This document shows positions 17,484 through 24,092 of a DNA stretch of 26,604 nt, piece by piece. The stretch is from JBOGFI01 sp050743365. Lineage in GTDB: Bacteria; Actinomycetota; Acidimicrobiia; IMCC26256; JACDBD01. A program made the position numbers and the translations under genes. Position 1 is the first letter of the stretch, and every line of letters begins with the position of its first letter. Where the stretch lies: positions 1 to 26,604 of the forward strand of contig JBOGFI010000118.1 of assembly GCA_050743365.1 (NCBI GenBank), in the 5' to 3' direction. The notes beneath the pieces were generated by a model. The model was not told where the DNA came from. It did not search any database and worked only from the letters and a program-made list of their open reading frames with translations.

Positions 17484-18572
17484 TCATGAGAGCACGAGGT
17501 CGGCGAGGCGCTGGCGCTGCCAGCCCTGGTAGCCGAGCATGGCGTCGTTCTGCTTGGCCCGCTTGTAATAGAAGTGGGCGTCGCAATCCCAGGTGAAGCC
17601 GACGCCACCGTGGATCTGGATGTCCTCGCCCGAGATGAACACGGCGGCCTCACCCGCGAACCCTTTGGCCATCGCCGCCGCGCGTTGGCGGGACTCGTCG
17701 TCGACGTCCGACGTCCAGGCGGCGTAGTGCGTCCCGACCCGGGCGAGCTCGAGCCGGTGGAGCATGTCGACGGCCTTGTGGCGGATGGCCTGGAACGTGG
17801 CGATGGGCCGGTCGAACTGCACCCGCACCTTCGCGTACTCGACCGCGAGGTCGAGCGCGGCCTCGGACGCGCCGATGAGCTCGGCGCTCAGCGCGACCGC
17901 GGCGTCGTCGACCACGCGTCGCCAGATCGCGGTATGGTCGGCGCGGGGACCGATCGCGACCACGCGCTCCTCGTCGAGCACGAGCCGGGCAGCTTTGCGG
18001 GTCGGGTCGAGCGTCGGGACCGCCTCCCCCTTCGGCGCCTCGAGCAGGAACGACCCCAACCCCTCCTCGGTGCGGGCCACGACGATGGCCCAGTCGGCGG
18101 TGTGGCCGTCGAGCACCAGCGGCTTGTGGCCAGTGACGATCCAGTCGGCGCCCTTCCGCCGCGCCCGGGCGCGGACCCGGTCGACGGGGTCGCCGTGCCC
18201 CTGCTCCTCCAGCGCGACCGTTCCCCGTAGCGTGCCCGACGCCAGCGGCTCGAGCAGGTCGTGGGCGCCGAGGCGATCCGCCGCCAGTGTGGCCAGCACG
18301 CTCGACGAGAAGAACGGGCCCGGGAGCGGGAGCCGGCCCATCTCCTCCATCACCACGACCATGTCGACGAGCCCGAGGCCGATCCCACCGTGGTCCTCGG
18401 GTACGAGCAGCCCGGGCCAGCCCATCTCGGTGACCTTGTCCCAGTGCTCGTCGGTGAACCCACGCTCGTCCTCGGCCATCGCGCGCACGTAGCTGCCGGG
18501 CGCCTCGTTCGTCAGGAACGACCGGACCGCTTCCCGCAACGCCTCTTGATCGTCGGAGAACGTGAAGTCCAC
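17484..18572 (-). CDS. Acyl-CoA dehydrogenase, partner-type subunit
   Basis: The product has 362 residues from GTG 18572. It begins MDFTFSDDQEALREAVRSFL and ends with QIHGGVGFTWDCDAHFYYKRA (about 319-339), the same C-terminal signature as the protein at 2990-4072. It too lacks the SEPGAGSD flavin motif; the matching stretch reads GTVALEEQGHGDPVDRV. I therefore place it in the partner-subunit class of heteromeric acyl-CoA dehydrogenases. It is divergent from the SEP-motif dehydrogenase at 18606 with 33 bp between starts, and a palindromic operator candidate sits in that gap, so the pair is likely co-regulated and co-assembled. Confidence 0.9.
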   Translation of the reverse strand: MDFTFSDDQEALREAVRSFLTNEAPGSYVRAMAEDERGFTDEHWDKVTEMGWPGLLVPEDHGGIGLGLVDMVVVMEEMGRLPLPGPFFSSSVLATLAADRLGAHDLLEPLASGTLRGTVALEEQGHGDPVDRVRARARRKGADWIVTGHKPLVLDGHTADWAIVVARTEEGLGSFLLEAPKGEAVPTLDPTRKAARLVLDEERVVAIGPRADHTAIWRRVVDDAAVALSAELIGASEAALDLAVEYAKVRVQFDRPIATFQAIRHKAVDMLHRLELARVGTHYAAWTSDVDDESRQRAAAMAKGFAGEAAVFISGEDIQIHGGVGFTWDCDAHFYYKRAKQNDAMLGYQGWQRQRLADLVLS

Positions 18573-18583
18573 GAGGGCGAAGA

Positions 18584-18599
18584 CTAACGTGCGTGTCAG
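18584..18599. promoter_or_regulatory. Palindromic operator candidate, copy 2 (one mismatch)
   Basis: The sequence CTAACG-TGCG-TGTCAG matches the CTGACR-N4-YGTCAG pattern at all but one conserved position. It sits in the 33-bp gap between two divergent dehydrogenase starts, six bases before the ATG at 18606, where one bound protein could block both promoters. TAACGT (18585-18590) is a possible -10 element. Confidence 0.5.
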
Positions 18600-18605
18600 G
18601 TTTCT

Positions 18606-19826
18606 ATGGACTTCGCTTACGAGCCCGAAGACCTGGCGTTCCGCGACGAGTTACGGGCCTGGCTCGACGAGAACCTGTCCAAGTTCTTGGCCGACTGGGG
18701 CGGCGACGACGACTCGGGCAGCGGCCGTCAGGGGGGCATGCAGAAGGGCGTCGCCCGCACCCAGGAGCGCCGGAAGGACTGGCAGCGCCGGCTGCACGAG
18801 GGCCGATGGGCCGCGATCAACTGGCCCAAGGACTGGGGCGGGCGCGAGGCCACGCCGGTGCAGAACGTCCTCTACTCCGAGGAGATGTCGCGCCAGCGCG
18901 CGCCGGGCGTCTACAACGCCAACGGTATCTGGCAGATCGGGCCCATGATCATCAAGTGGGGCACCGAAGAGCAGAAGCAGCGCTGGCTCCCGGGGATCCT
19001 CGACGCGTCCGAGCACTGGTGCCAGGGCTTCAGCGAGCCCCAGGCGGGCTCCGACCTCGCCAACCTGCGGACCACCGCGATCCGCGACGGCAACGAGTAC
19101 GTCGTCAATGGCCAGAAGATCTGGATCTCGACCGCGCACCTGGCGAAGTGGGGGCTGTTCCTCCTGCGCACCGACCCCTCCGCCATCGAGCGCAAGGCCA
19201 AGCACGAGGGCATCACCGCGTTCATCGTCGACATGGAAGCGCCCGGCATCGAGATCCGTCCCATCAAGGACATCGTCGGTGACGAGCTGTTCAACGAGGT
19301 GTTCTTCACCGACACCCGCATCCCCGCCGACTACCGCCTCGGCGACGAGGGCGCCGGCTGGCAGGTGGCGATGGGGACGCTCGGACACGAGCGGGTCGGC
19401 ACCGCCGGTCTCGCCATCGCGATGGCGTCCGATCTGCGGGCGATGATCTCGGCGGCGCGCGCCACCAACCCCGACGCGCTCGACGACCCCGAGATCCGGG
19501 AGCGCATCGCCCGCGCGTACACCGACATCGAGTTCACCAAGCTTCTCAACTACCGGGCGCTGACCAAGATCATCAAGGGCCAGAAGAACTGGCCCGAGGT
19601 GCCCCTGGCCAAGCTCCAGTGGAGCCATCTCGCCCAGACGCTGGCCGAGCTCGCGGTCGACCTCCTGGGCCCTGCCGGGCTGCTCGCCAAGGGCGGGCCC
19701 GACGCCGTCGACGGGGGCAGCTGGACCCGGCTCTACAGCTTCCAGCGCTACACGTCGATCGGCGCCGGCGCCACCGAGGTGCAGAAGAACATCATCGCCG
19801 ACCGCGCCCTCCTCCCCCGGAAGTGA
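18606..19826 (+). CDS. Acyl-CoA dehydrogenase, FAD-motif-bearing subunit
   Basis: The product has 406 residues and an ATG start. N-terminal MDFAYEPEDLAFRDELRAWL is followed by a Gly/Asp-rich insert (about 34-50). The flavin motif WCQGFSEPQAGSDLANL starts at residue 138, then NEYVVNGQKIWISTAHLAKWG, and at the end SIGAGATEVQKNIIADRALLPR. Alanine occupies the medium-chain-type catalytic glutamate position in that last motif. The SEPQAGSDLA variant is frequent in FadE proteins of actinobacteria. It forms a divergent pair with the partner-type dehydrogenase at 17484-18572. Its stop is 10 bases before the second 43-bp palindrome. Confidence 0.92.
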   Translation: MDFAYEPEDLAFRDELRAWLDENLSKFLADWGGDDDSGSGRQGGMQKGVARTQERRKDWQRRLHEGRWAAINWPKDWGGREATPVQNVLYSEEMSRQRAPGVYNANGIWQIGPMIIKWGTEEQKQRWLPGILDASEHWCQGFSEPQAGSDLANLRTTAIRDGNEYVVNGQKIWISTAHLAKWGLFLLRTDPSAIERKAKHEGITAFIVDMEAPGIEIRPIKDIVGDELFNEVFFTDTRIPADYRLGDEGAGWQVAMGTLGHERVGTAGLAIAMASDLRAMISAARATNPDALDDPEIRERIARAYTDIEFTKLLNYRALTKIIKGQKNWPEVPLAKLQWSHLAQTLAELAVDLLGPAGLLAKGGPDAVDGGSWTRLYSFQRYTSIGAGATEVQKNIIADRALLPRK

Positions 19827-19836
19827 CGCCCGCGAT

Positions 19837-19879
19837 GATGCGTGCATAGACCGCGCCAGGCGCGGTTGCTGCACGCATC
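19837..19879. repeat. 43-bp palindrome, copy 2
   Basis: Outer arms GATGCGTGCA and TGCACGCATC are perfectly complementary, as are inner arms ACCGCGCC and GGCGCGGT around a central A. Compared with copy 1 at 7822, a C-G pair next to the centre is replaced by T-A and other changes keep pairing (G-C/G-T, C-G/T-G). It lies between the dehydrogenase stop and the LLM GTG, nine bases before that start. Confidence 0.78.
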
Positions 19880-19888
19880 GACGAGCTC

Positions 19889-20770
19889 GTGCGGCTCGGG
19901 GTAGTCACCCCGGTCGTCACCCGGTTGCCGGGGGCACACGCGCGCTGGGAGGAGGACGCGGGTCTCGCCGAGGTCGAGCGGGTGGTGGTGGAGGCCGAGC
20001 GCCTCGGCTACCACCACGTCACGTGCAGCGAGCACGTGGCCGTGCCGCGCGACGTCGCAGCGGTGCGCGGCGGCACGTACTGGGACCCGCTCGCCACCTT
20101 CGGTTACCTCGCCGCCCGCACGAGCACCATCCGGCTCGCCACGTTCGTGCTGGTCCTCGGCTACCACCACCCGCTCGCCATCGCCAAGCGCTACGGCACG
20201 CTCGACCGCGTGTGCCGCGGGCGGCTGATCCTCGGCATCGGCGTCGGGTCGCTGCAGGAAGAGTTCGAGCTGCTGGGCGCTCCCTTCGAGCGACGGGGCG
20301 AGCGCGCCGACGACGCCATCCGGGCGCTGCGAGCCTCGTTGGCAGAGCCGGAGCCCTCGTACGCGGGGTCGCATTACGCCTTCGAGGGCTTCGTGGTCGA
20401 CCCGCACGCGGTGCAGGAGCACGTGCCGATCTGGGTGGGCGGGCGCACCGCCCGGTCGCTGCGGCGGGCGGTCGAGCTCGCCGACGGCTGGGCGCCGTTC
20501 GGGCTGGGTACGGGCGAGCTCGCGAGCATGCTCGAGCAGGCACGCGAGACCGCCGCCTGGGCCCGGCGCGACCACCCCCTCGAGGTCGTGCTCCAGAACG
20601 AGCGTCCCCTCGACCCCGCCGGCGAGCCCGGGCGGGTTGCCGAGCGCGTGGCGCGCTTCCGCCACATCGGGGCGACCGTGCTCAGCGTGCGCTTCGTGCA
20701 CCACTCGCCCGACCACTACCTCGAGCAGCTGGCGGCGATGACGGCGATCGCGGCCGACCGGCAAAGGTAG
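19889..20770 (+). CDS. LLM-class (F420-dependent type) oxidoreductase
   Basis: The product has 293 residues from GTG 19889. It has the luciferase-like TIM-barrel pattern: MRLGVVTPVV at strand 1, VEAERLGYHHVTCSEHVAVP, STIRLATFVLVLGYHHPLAIAKRYGTLDRVCRGRLILGIGVG, and VPIWVGGRTARSLRRAVELADGWAPFG near the end. The GRLILGIGVGSLQEEFE section is typical of probable F420-dependent oxidoreductases of actinobacteria (TIGR03619-like), but FMN use cannot be excluded. The substrate is unknown. The start is only nine bases from a 43-bp palindrome, with a weak GACGAG ribosome-binding candidate between. A Ddn-like gene follows after nine bases. Confidence 0.9.
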   Translation: MRLGVVTPVVTRLPGAHARWEEDAGLAEVERVVVEAERLGYHHVTCSEHVAVPRDVAAVRGGTYWDPLATFGYLAARTSTIRLATFVLVLGYHHPLAIAKRYGTLDRVCRGRLILGIGVGSLQEEFELLGAPFERRGERADDAIRALRASLAEPEPSYAGSHYAFEGFVVDPHAVQEHVPIWVGGRTARSLRRAVELADGWAPFGLGTGELASMLEQARETAAWARRDHPLEVVLQNERPLDPAGEPGRVAERVARFRHIGATVLSVRFVHHSPDHYLEQLAAMTAIAADRQR

Positions 20771-20779
20771 TGTCGGCTC

Positions 20780-21217
20780 GTGGCCCGCACCTACCGGCCC
20801 GGCGCGTTGCGACGGCTCCTCAACGCGGCCATGACCGCGGGGTTGCGTCTCGGCCTGGCGCCCCCGGCCATCTATCTCCTCACCACGACCGGCCGCCTGA
20901 CCGGGAAGCGCCGGACGACGCCGGTCACGCTGGTCGAGGGGGACGACGGTCGCTTCCTCGTGGCGCCGTACGGCGAGGTGGGATGGGTGCACAACGCGCG
21001 CGCGTCGGGAGACGTGACGCTGGCGCGTGGCCGTCACTCGTCGACGCACGCTGTCACCGAGCTGGGCGCGGCGGAGGCGGCGCCGGTGCTCGAGCGCTAC
21101 TACCGGGCCGTGCCCGTCACGCGGCCATACTTCGACGTCGCCAAGGACTCGCCACTGGCCGACTTCGAGGCCGAGGCGCCCCGCCACCCGGTGTTCCTAC
21201 TCGGTCCACCCCGCTAG
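20780..21217 (+). CDS. Deazaflavin (F420)-dependent nitroreductase family protein (Ddn-like)
   Basis: This 145-residue protein starts at GTG 20780. It has the split-beta-barrel pattern of the Ddn family: IYLLTTTGRLTGKRRTTPVTLVEGDDGRFLVAPYGEVGWVHNARASGDVTLARG, with the Lys/Arg-Thr segment that binds the F420 tail. It ends FLLGPPR. It follows the LLM gene by nine bases, so two predicted F420 users are likely co-expressed. The family reduces quinones or nitro compounds with F420H2; the physiological substrate is unknown. The last 21 bases overlap the convergent epimerase remnant. Confidence 0.9.
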   Translation: MARTYRPGALRRLLNAAMTAGLRLGLAPPAIYLLTTTGRLTGKRRTTPVTLVEGDDGRFLVAPYGEVGWVHNARASGDVTLARGRHSSTHAVTELGAAEAAPVLERYYRAVPVTRPYFDVAKDSPLADFEAEAPRHPVFLLGPPR

Positions 21218-21556
21218 GTCCCACCGCCACGAGCACGACGCCGTCAACGGGTGGCCCGCGGTCACGACCGAAGGGCCGAGGTTGAGGGCGTCGGGCGGGT
21301 GCGTCTGGGGCTCGACGCAGATGGCGTACTGCGGGTTGTTGCACGGCAGCTCGTAGTCGTGGCCGTCGAACGCGAACCGGCCGTGCCGCACCCGGCCGGC
21401 CCACGGCGCCATCGGGAAGGAACCGAAGTCATGGTCGTCGACTTCGGGGGTGACGAGGAGGTCGAGCCCGTCGACCGTGAGCGAGATCAGCCGGCCGCCG
21501 CGTGCCGGCGAGTAGACCAGCCGCGCCGCGCCTGCCTCGAGAACGGGGTCACTCAT
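21197..21556 (-). pseudogene. Aldose-1-epimerase (galactose mutarotase) family remnant with internal deletion
   Basis: The ORF has 119 codons, an ATG at 21556 and a strong GAGGAGG ribosome-binding sequence. The first part (to about residue 78) is the family N-terminus: LVYSPARGGRLISLTVDGLDLLV, then GSFPMAPWAGRVRHGRFAFDG and YELPCNNPQYAI. It then jumps directly to the C-terminal segment CVEPQTHPPDALNLGP. Family members have about 270-330 residues, so roughly 150, including the catalytic histidine and most of the beta-sandwich, are missing. The deletion keeps the frame. Expression signals look intact, but mutarotase activity is not expected. It may be a real in-frame deletion or an assembly collapse. 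Confidence 0.75.
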
Positions 21557-21656
21557 CTTGGCCTCCTCGTTCGGCGTCGCCTCTCCGGGTTATGGACGGT
21601 TGGCGACACCGAACGTTTCAGGCCTTCGGTGCATGCCTTCGGCCCCGCGGCGAAAC

Positions 21657-21672
21657 CTGACATGGTAGTCAG
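21657..21672. promoter_or_regulatory. Palindromic operator candidate, copy 3
   Basis: The sequence CTGACA-TGGT-AGTCAG contains TGAC-N6-GTCA. It lies in the 156-bp divergent region between the epimerase remnant and the helical protein, 40 bases before the ATG at 21713. The same gap has a direct repeat GCCTTCGG around 21622-21642 of no evident meaning. Confidence 0.6.
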
Positions 21673-21712
21673 TGACCGCTAGCGTGCCCGAGGCCGCCAC
21701 GAGGAGAGCGCC

Positions 21713-22159
21713 ATGCCCGTCACCGGAGACGTACCCGAGCACGACCACGTCGTCGACACCGGCAAGAGCGAGCTGACGCTCGACGAGCTCGGCCACATCC
21801 AGCCCGGCCTGGCCCGGATCATGCCCGAGATCGGGGCCCGCATCTGGAAGTGCTGGTACGCGGGCAAGTCGAGGAACCAGCCCCTGGCGCGCTTCCAGCT
21901 CAAGGAGGCGGTCAACCTCATGGAGATCGGCGCGTTCGTACGCCCGAAGTACGAGGAGAACATGGGGAAGTTCATCGCCGAGGACGTCGAGCAGGTGAAG
22001 CAGGCGATCGAGGCCCGGGACTGGGACAAGTTCGAGACGGCCTTCCAGCAGATGATCGACCAGGCCAACAGCTACCACGCGCTGTACGACAAGCCGTGGC
22101 TGCGGTGGCGCATCCCCGATCAGCCGCCTCCCGACCTCGACATGACGCCGATCGAATAG
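21713..22159 (+). CDS. Helical protein of unknown function
   Basis: I do not recognise this 148-residue protein. The start is secure: GAGGAGAG at 21701-21708 precedes the ATG at 21713. There is no signal peptide or membrane segment. An acidic N-terminal tail (residues 1-20) is followed by long amphipathic helices, with aromatic-rich stretches GARIWKCWYAGKSRNQPL and ANSYHALYDKPWLRWRIP and a Pro-rich end. The repeated helix pattern recalls small four-helix-bundle proteins, but no heme CxxCH or di-iron ExxH motif is visible. It carries the same operator candidate as the P450 and amidohydrolase genes, so a role in the same pathway is possible. Its stop is one base from the convergent DoxX gene. 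Confidence 0.8.
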   Translation: MPVTGDVPEHDHVVDTGKSELTLDELGHIQPGLARIMPEIGARIWKCWYAGKSRNQPLARFQLKEAVNLMEIGAFVRPKYEENMGKFIAEDVEQVKQAIEARDWDKFETAFQQMIDQANSYHALYDKPWLRWRIPDQPPPDLDMTPIE

Positions 22160-22160
22160 C

Positions 22161-22700
22161 TCACCCCGCGGCCGTCTCCACCCTCGACGGCCGCCAGAAC
22201 ACCGCGAGCAGCAGCAGCCCGCCGCCGATTCCCGCACCGCCGGCGATCGCGAGCCCGGTCCAGCCGTCGAGGTCGGTGGCGAGGTCGAGCGCGTGGTCGA
22301 GCGACCATTCACCGGGGCCCAGCGCGCCCAGCGCGATGCCGAGCACGGTGAGCATCATCACGTACTCCCACCCCTCGGTGGGCCGCCGGAAGACGAAGAA
22401 CCCCGCCTTGCGGTGGTTCGTGATCCATGCGACCACCGCCACGCCGACCAGGCCCGCGGCCGCGAGCGGCGTGAGCAGCCCGACGACCAGCAGCGGGCCG
22501 GCGCCGAGCTCGGTGAGGGTCACGAGCCAGGCGTGCATCGGACCGGGCCGCAGCCCCATGCTCTCGAACCAGTCGGCGACTCCCGACCCCTGCCGCACCC
22601 GGACGAGATGGTTCCACCCGTGGGCGAACAGCATCAGCCCGGCCGCGACCCGCAGCCCCAGCAGCACCGTGTTGACCGCATCGACGTCCATCGGCTCCAT
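22161..22700 (-). CDS. DoxX family membrane protein
   Basis: I choose ATG 22700, giving 179 residues; the open frame upstream runs into the P450 gene on the other strand and is not coding. Four hydrophobic segments are visible: VLLGLRVAAGLMLFAHGWNHL, LVTLTELGAGPLLVVGLLTPL with AAAGLVGVAVVAWI, WEYVMMLTVLGIALGAL, and TGLAIAGGAGIGGGLLLLAVFW. The GLMLFAHG and ELGAGPLLVVGLLTP segments are typical of DoxX proteins, membrane proteins linked to quinone/redox or thiol homeostasis. It diverges from the P450 gene, with 48 bp and a perfect palindromic operator candidate between. Confidence 0.88.
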   Translation of the reverse strand: MEPMDVDAVNTVLLGLRVAAGLMLFAHGWNHLVRVRQGSGVADWFESMGLRPGPMHAWLVTLTELGAGPLLVVGLLTPLAAAGLVGVAVVAWITNHRKAGFFVFRRPTEGWEYVMMLTVLGIALGALGPGEWSLDHALDLATDLDGWTGLAIAGGAGIGGGLLLLAVFWRPSRVETAAG

Positions 22701-22728
22701 CCCCCCGAACGACCCGCCCCCGGTCGCA

Positions 22729-22744
22729 CTGACGCTATCGTCAG
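22729..22744. promoter_or_regulatory. Palindromic operator candidate, copy 4 (perfect)
   Basis: CTGACG-CTAT-CGTCAG is a perfect 6-4-6 inverted repeat. It ends four bases before the P450 GTG start and 29 bases before the DoxX ATG on the other strand, so it could control both. The spacer itself contains TATCGT, a -10-like hexamer, which would place the operator across the promoter. Confidence 0.65.
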
Positions 22745-22748
22745 GGTC

Positions 22749-24032
22749 GTGGCCGTGACCGATGGCGTCGACGAAGCCTACGACCCGTTCGAGGACTTCA
22801 ACCGCAGCGCCGGCATCGGCGTGGTGGAGAACCCCTACCCGCTGTTCGCCGCCGTCCGCCCCACGACGCCGGTCGTGAAGGAGGACGTGCGGGCGATGGC
22901 CGGCCTCGATACCGACGCGAGCGGGCCGATGGGCGAAGCAGGCGAGGCGGGCCTGATCGACCCGGCCGGGTTCGGAGTCCCCGACGTGTTCACCGTCTTC
23001 AGCTACGACGGCGTGCACCAGGTGCTCTCCGACGGCACGACGTTCTCGTCGGCGGGCTACGCCGACGTGATGGGCGAGGTCATGGGGCACACCATCCTCG
23101 AGATGGACGAGCCCGAGCACCACACCTATCGCGCCCTCGTGCAGCAGGCGTTCAGCCGGAAGGCCATGGCGCGCTGGGAGCACGAGGCGGTGGGGCCGAT
23201 CGTCGACGAGCACATCGACGCGTTCGTCGACCGGGGCCGGGCCGAGCTCGTGCGCGAGCTCACCTTCCCGTTTCCCGTCACGGTGATCGCCCGGCTCCTG
23301 GGCCTGCCCCACGCCGATCTCCAGCAGTTCCACCGCTGGGCGGTCGAGCTCATCAGCGTCGGCTTCGACTGGGACCGGGGCATGGCGGCATCTCGGAGCC
23401 TGCGCGACTACTTCGCCGGCGTCGTCACCGAGCGTCGCCGGTCACCCGACGACGACCTCATCAGCTCCCTCGTCGACGTCGAGCTCGACGGGAAGCGTCT
23501 CTCCGACGACGAGATCTTCGCCTTCCTGCGGCTGCTGCTTCCCGCCGGCGCCGAGACCACGTACCGGTCGTCGAGCAATCTGCTGTTCGGCCTCCTCACT
23601 CACACCGATCAGCTCGACGCGCTGCGCGGCGACCGATCGCTCATGGCGCAGGCGATCGAGGAGGGGCTGCGGTGGGAGCCGCCGCTGCTCACGATCCTGC
23701 GAACCGCGACGCGCGACACCGTGGTGGACGGCGTCGAGGTCGGGGCCGGCTCGGTGATCATCGTCAACATGGGCTCGGCCAACCACGACGAGAAGTACTG
23801 GGAGAGCCCCGAGGAGTTCGACATCTTCCGGAAGCAGCGCCAGCACCTGGCGTTCGCCTTCGGACCGCACATGTGCCTCGGGATGCACCTCGCCCGCATG
23901 GAGACCCGGGTGGCGCTCACCCGCATCTTCGACCGCCTGCCGAACCTGCGCCTCGACCCTGATGCGGACCCCGCTCACATCAGCGGCATGACGTTCCGGG
24001 CGCCGACGGCGCTGCCGGTGCTGTTCGGCTAG
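22749..24032 (+). CDS. Cytochrome P450
   Basis: I choose GTG 22749 (427 residues); GTG 22755 is equally possible, and the longer open frame upstream runs into the DoxX region and lacks family sequence. P450 landmarks are EPEHHTYRALVQQAFS (C-helix), the I-helix AGAETT (266-271) with the acid-Thr oxygen-activation pair, the E305-x2-R308 motif in EEGLRWEPP, and the heme loop FAFGPHMCLGMHLARME with thiolate ligand C376. No membrane anchor is present, as is usual for soluble bacterial P450s, which need separate ferredoxin and reductase; neither is encoded here. It would hydroxylate a lipid-like or xenobiotic substrate. Regulation probably involves the palindrome four bases upstream. Confidence 0.95.
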   Translation: MAVTDGVDEAYDPFEDFNRSAGIGVVENPYPLFAAVRPTTPVVKEDVRAMAGLDTDASGPMGEAGEAGLIDPAGFGVPDVFTVFSYDGVHQVLSDGTTFSSAGYADVMGEVMGHTILEMDEPEHHTYRALVQQAFSRKAMARWEHEAVGPIVDEHIDAFVDRGRAELVRELTFPFPVTVIARLLGLPHADLQQFHRWAVELISVGFDWDRGMAASRSLRDYFAGVVTERRRSPDDDLISSLVDVELDGKRLSDDEIFAFLRLLLPAGAETTYRSSSNLLFGLLTHTDQLDALRGDRSLMAQAIEEGLRWEPPLLTILRTATRDTVVDGVEVGAGSVIIVNMGSANHDEKYWESPEEFDIFRKQRQHLAFAFGPHMCLGMHLARMETRVALTRIFDRLPNLRLDPDADPAHISGMTFRAPTALPVLFG

Positions 24033-24049
24033 CGAACCGCACGGCTAGG

Positions 24050-24065
24050 CTGACGCCGGCGTCAG
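24050..24065. promoter_or_regulatory. Palindromic operator candidate, copy 5 (perfect)
   Basis: CTGACG-CCGG-CGTCAG is a perfect 6-4-6 inverted repeat, with the same arms as the site before the P450 gene. It lies 17 bases after the P450 stop and 27 bases before the amidohydrolase ATG, overlapping TAGGCT (24046-24051), a possible -10 element. Confidence 0.65.
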
Positions 24066-24092
24066 ATTCGTGCGAGCGGCGGGGGGTGCCGG

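Noticed and set aside
22293..22748. N-terminal extension of the P450 by about 150 residues
   Set aside because: The added sequence is antisense to the DoxX gene, is Arg/Pro/His-rich and would read through the operator.
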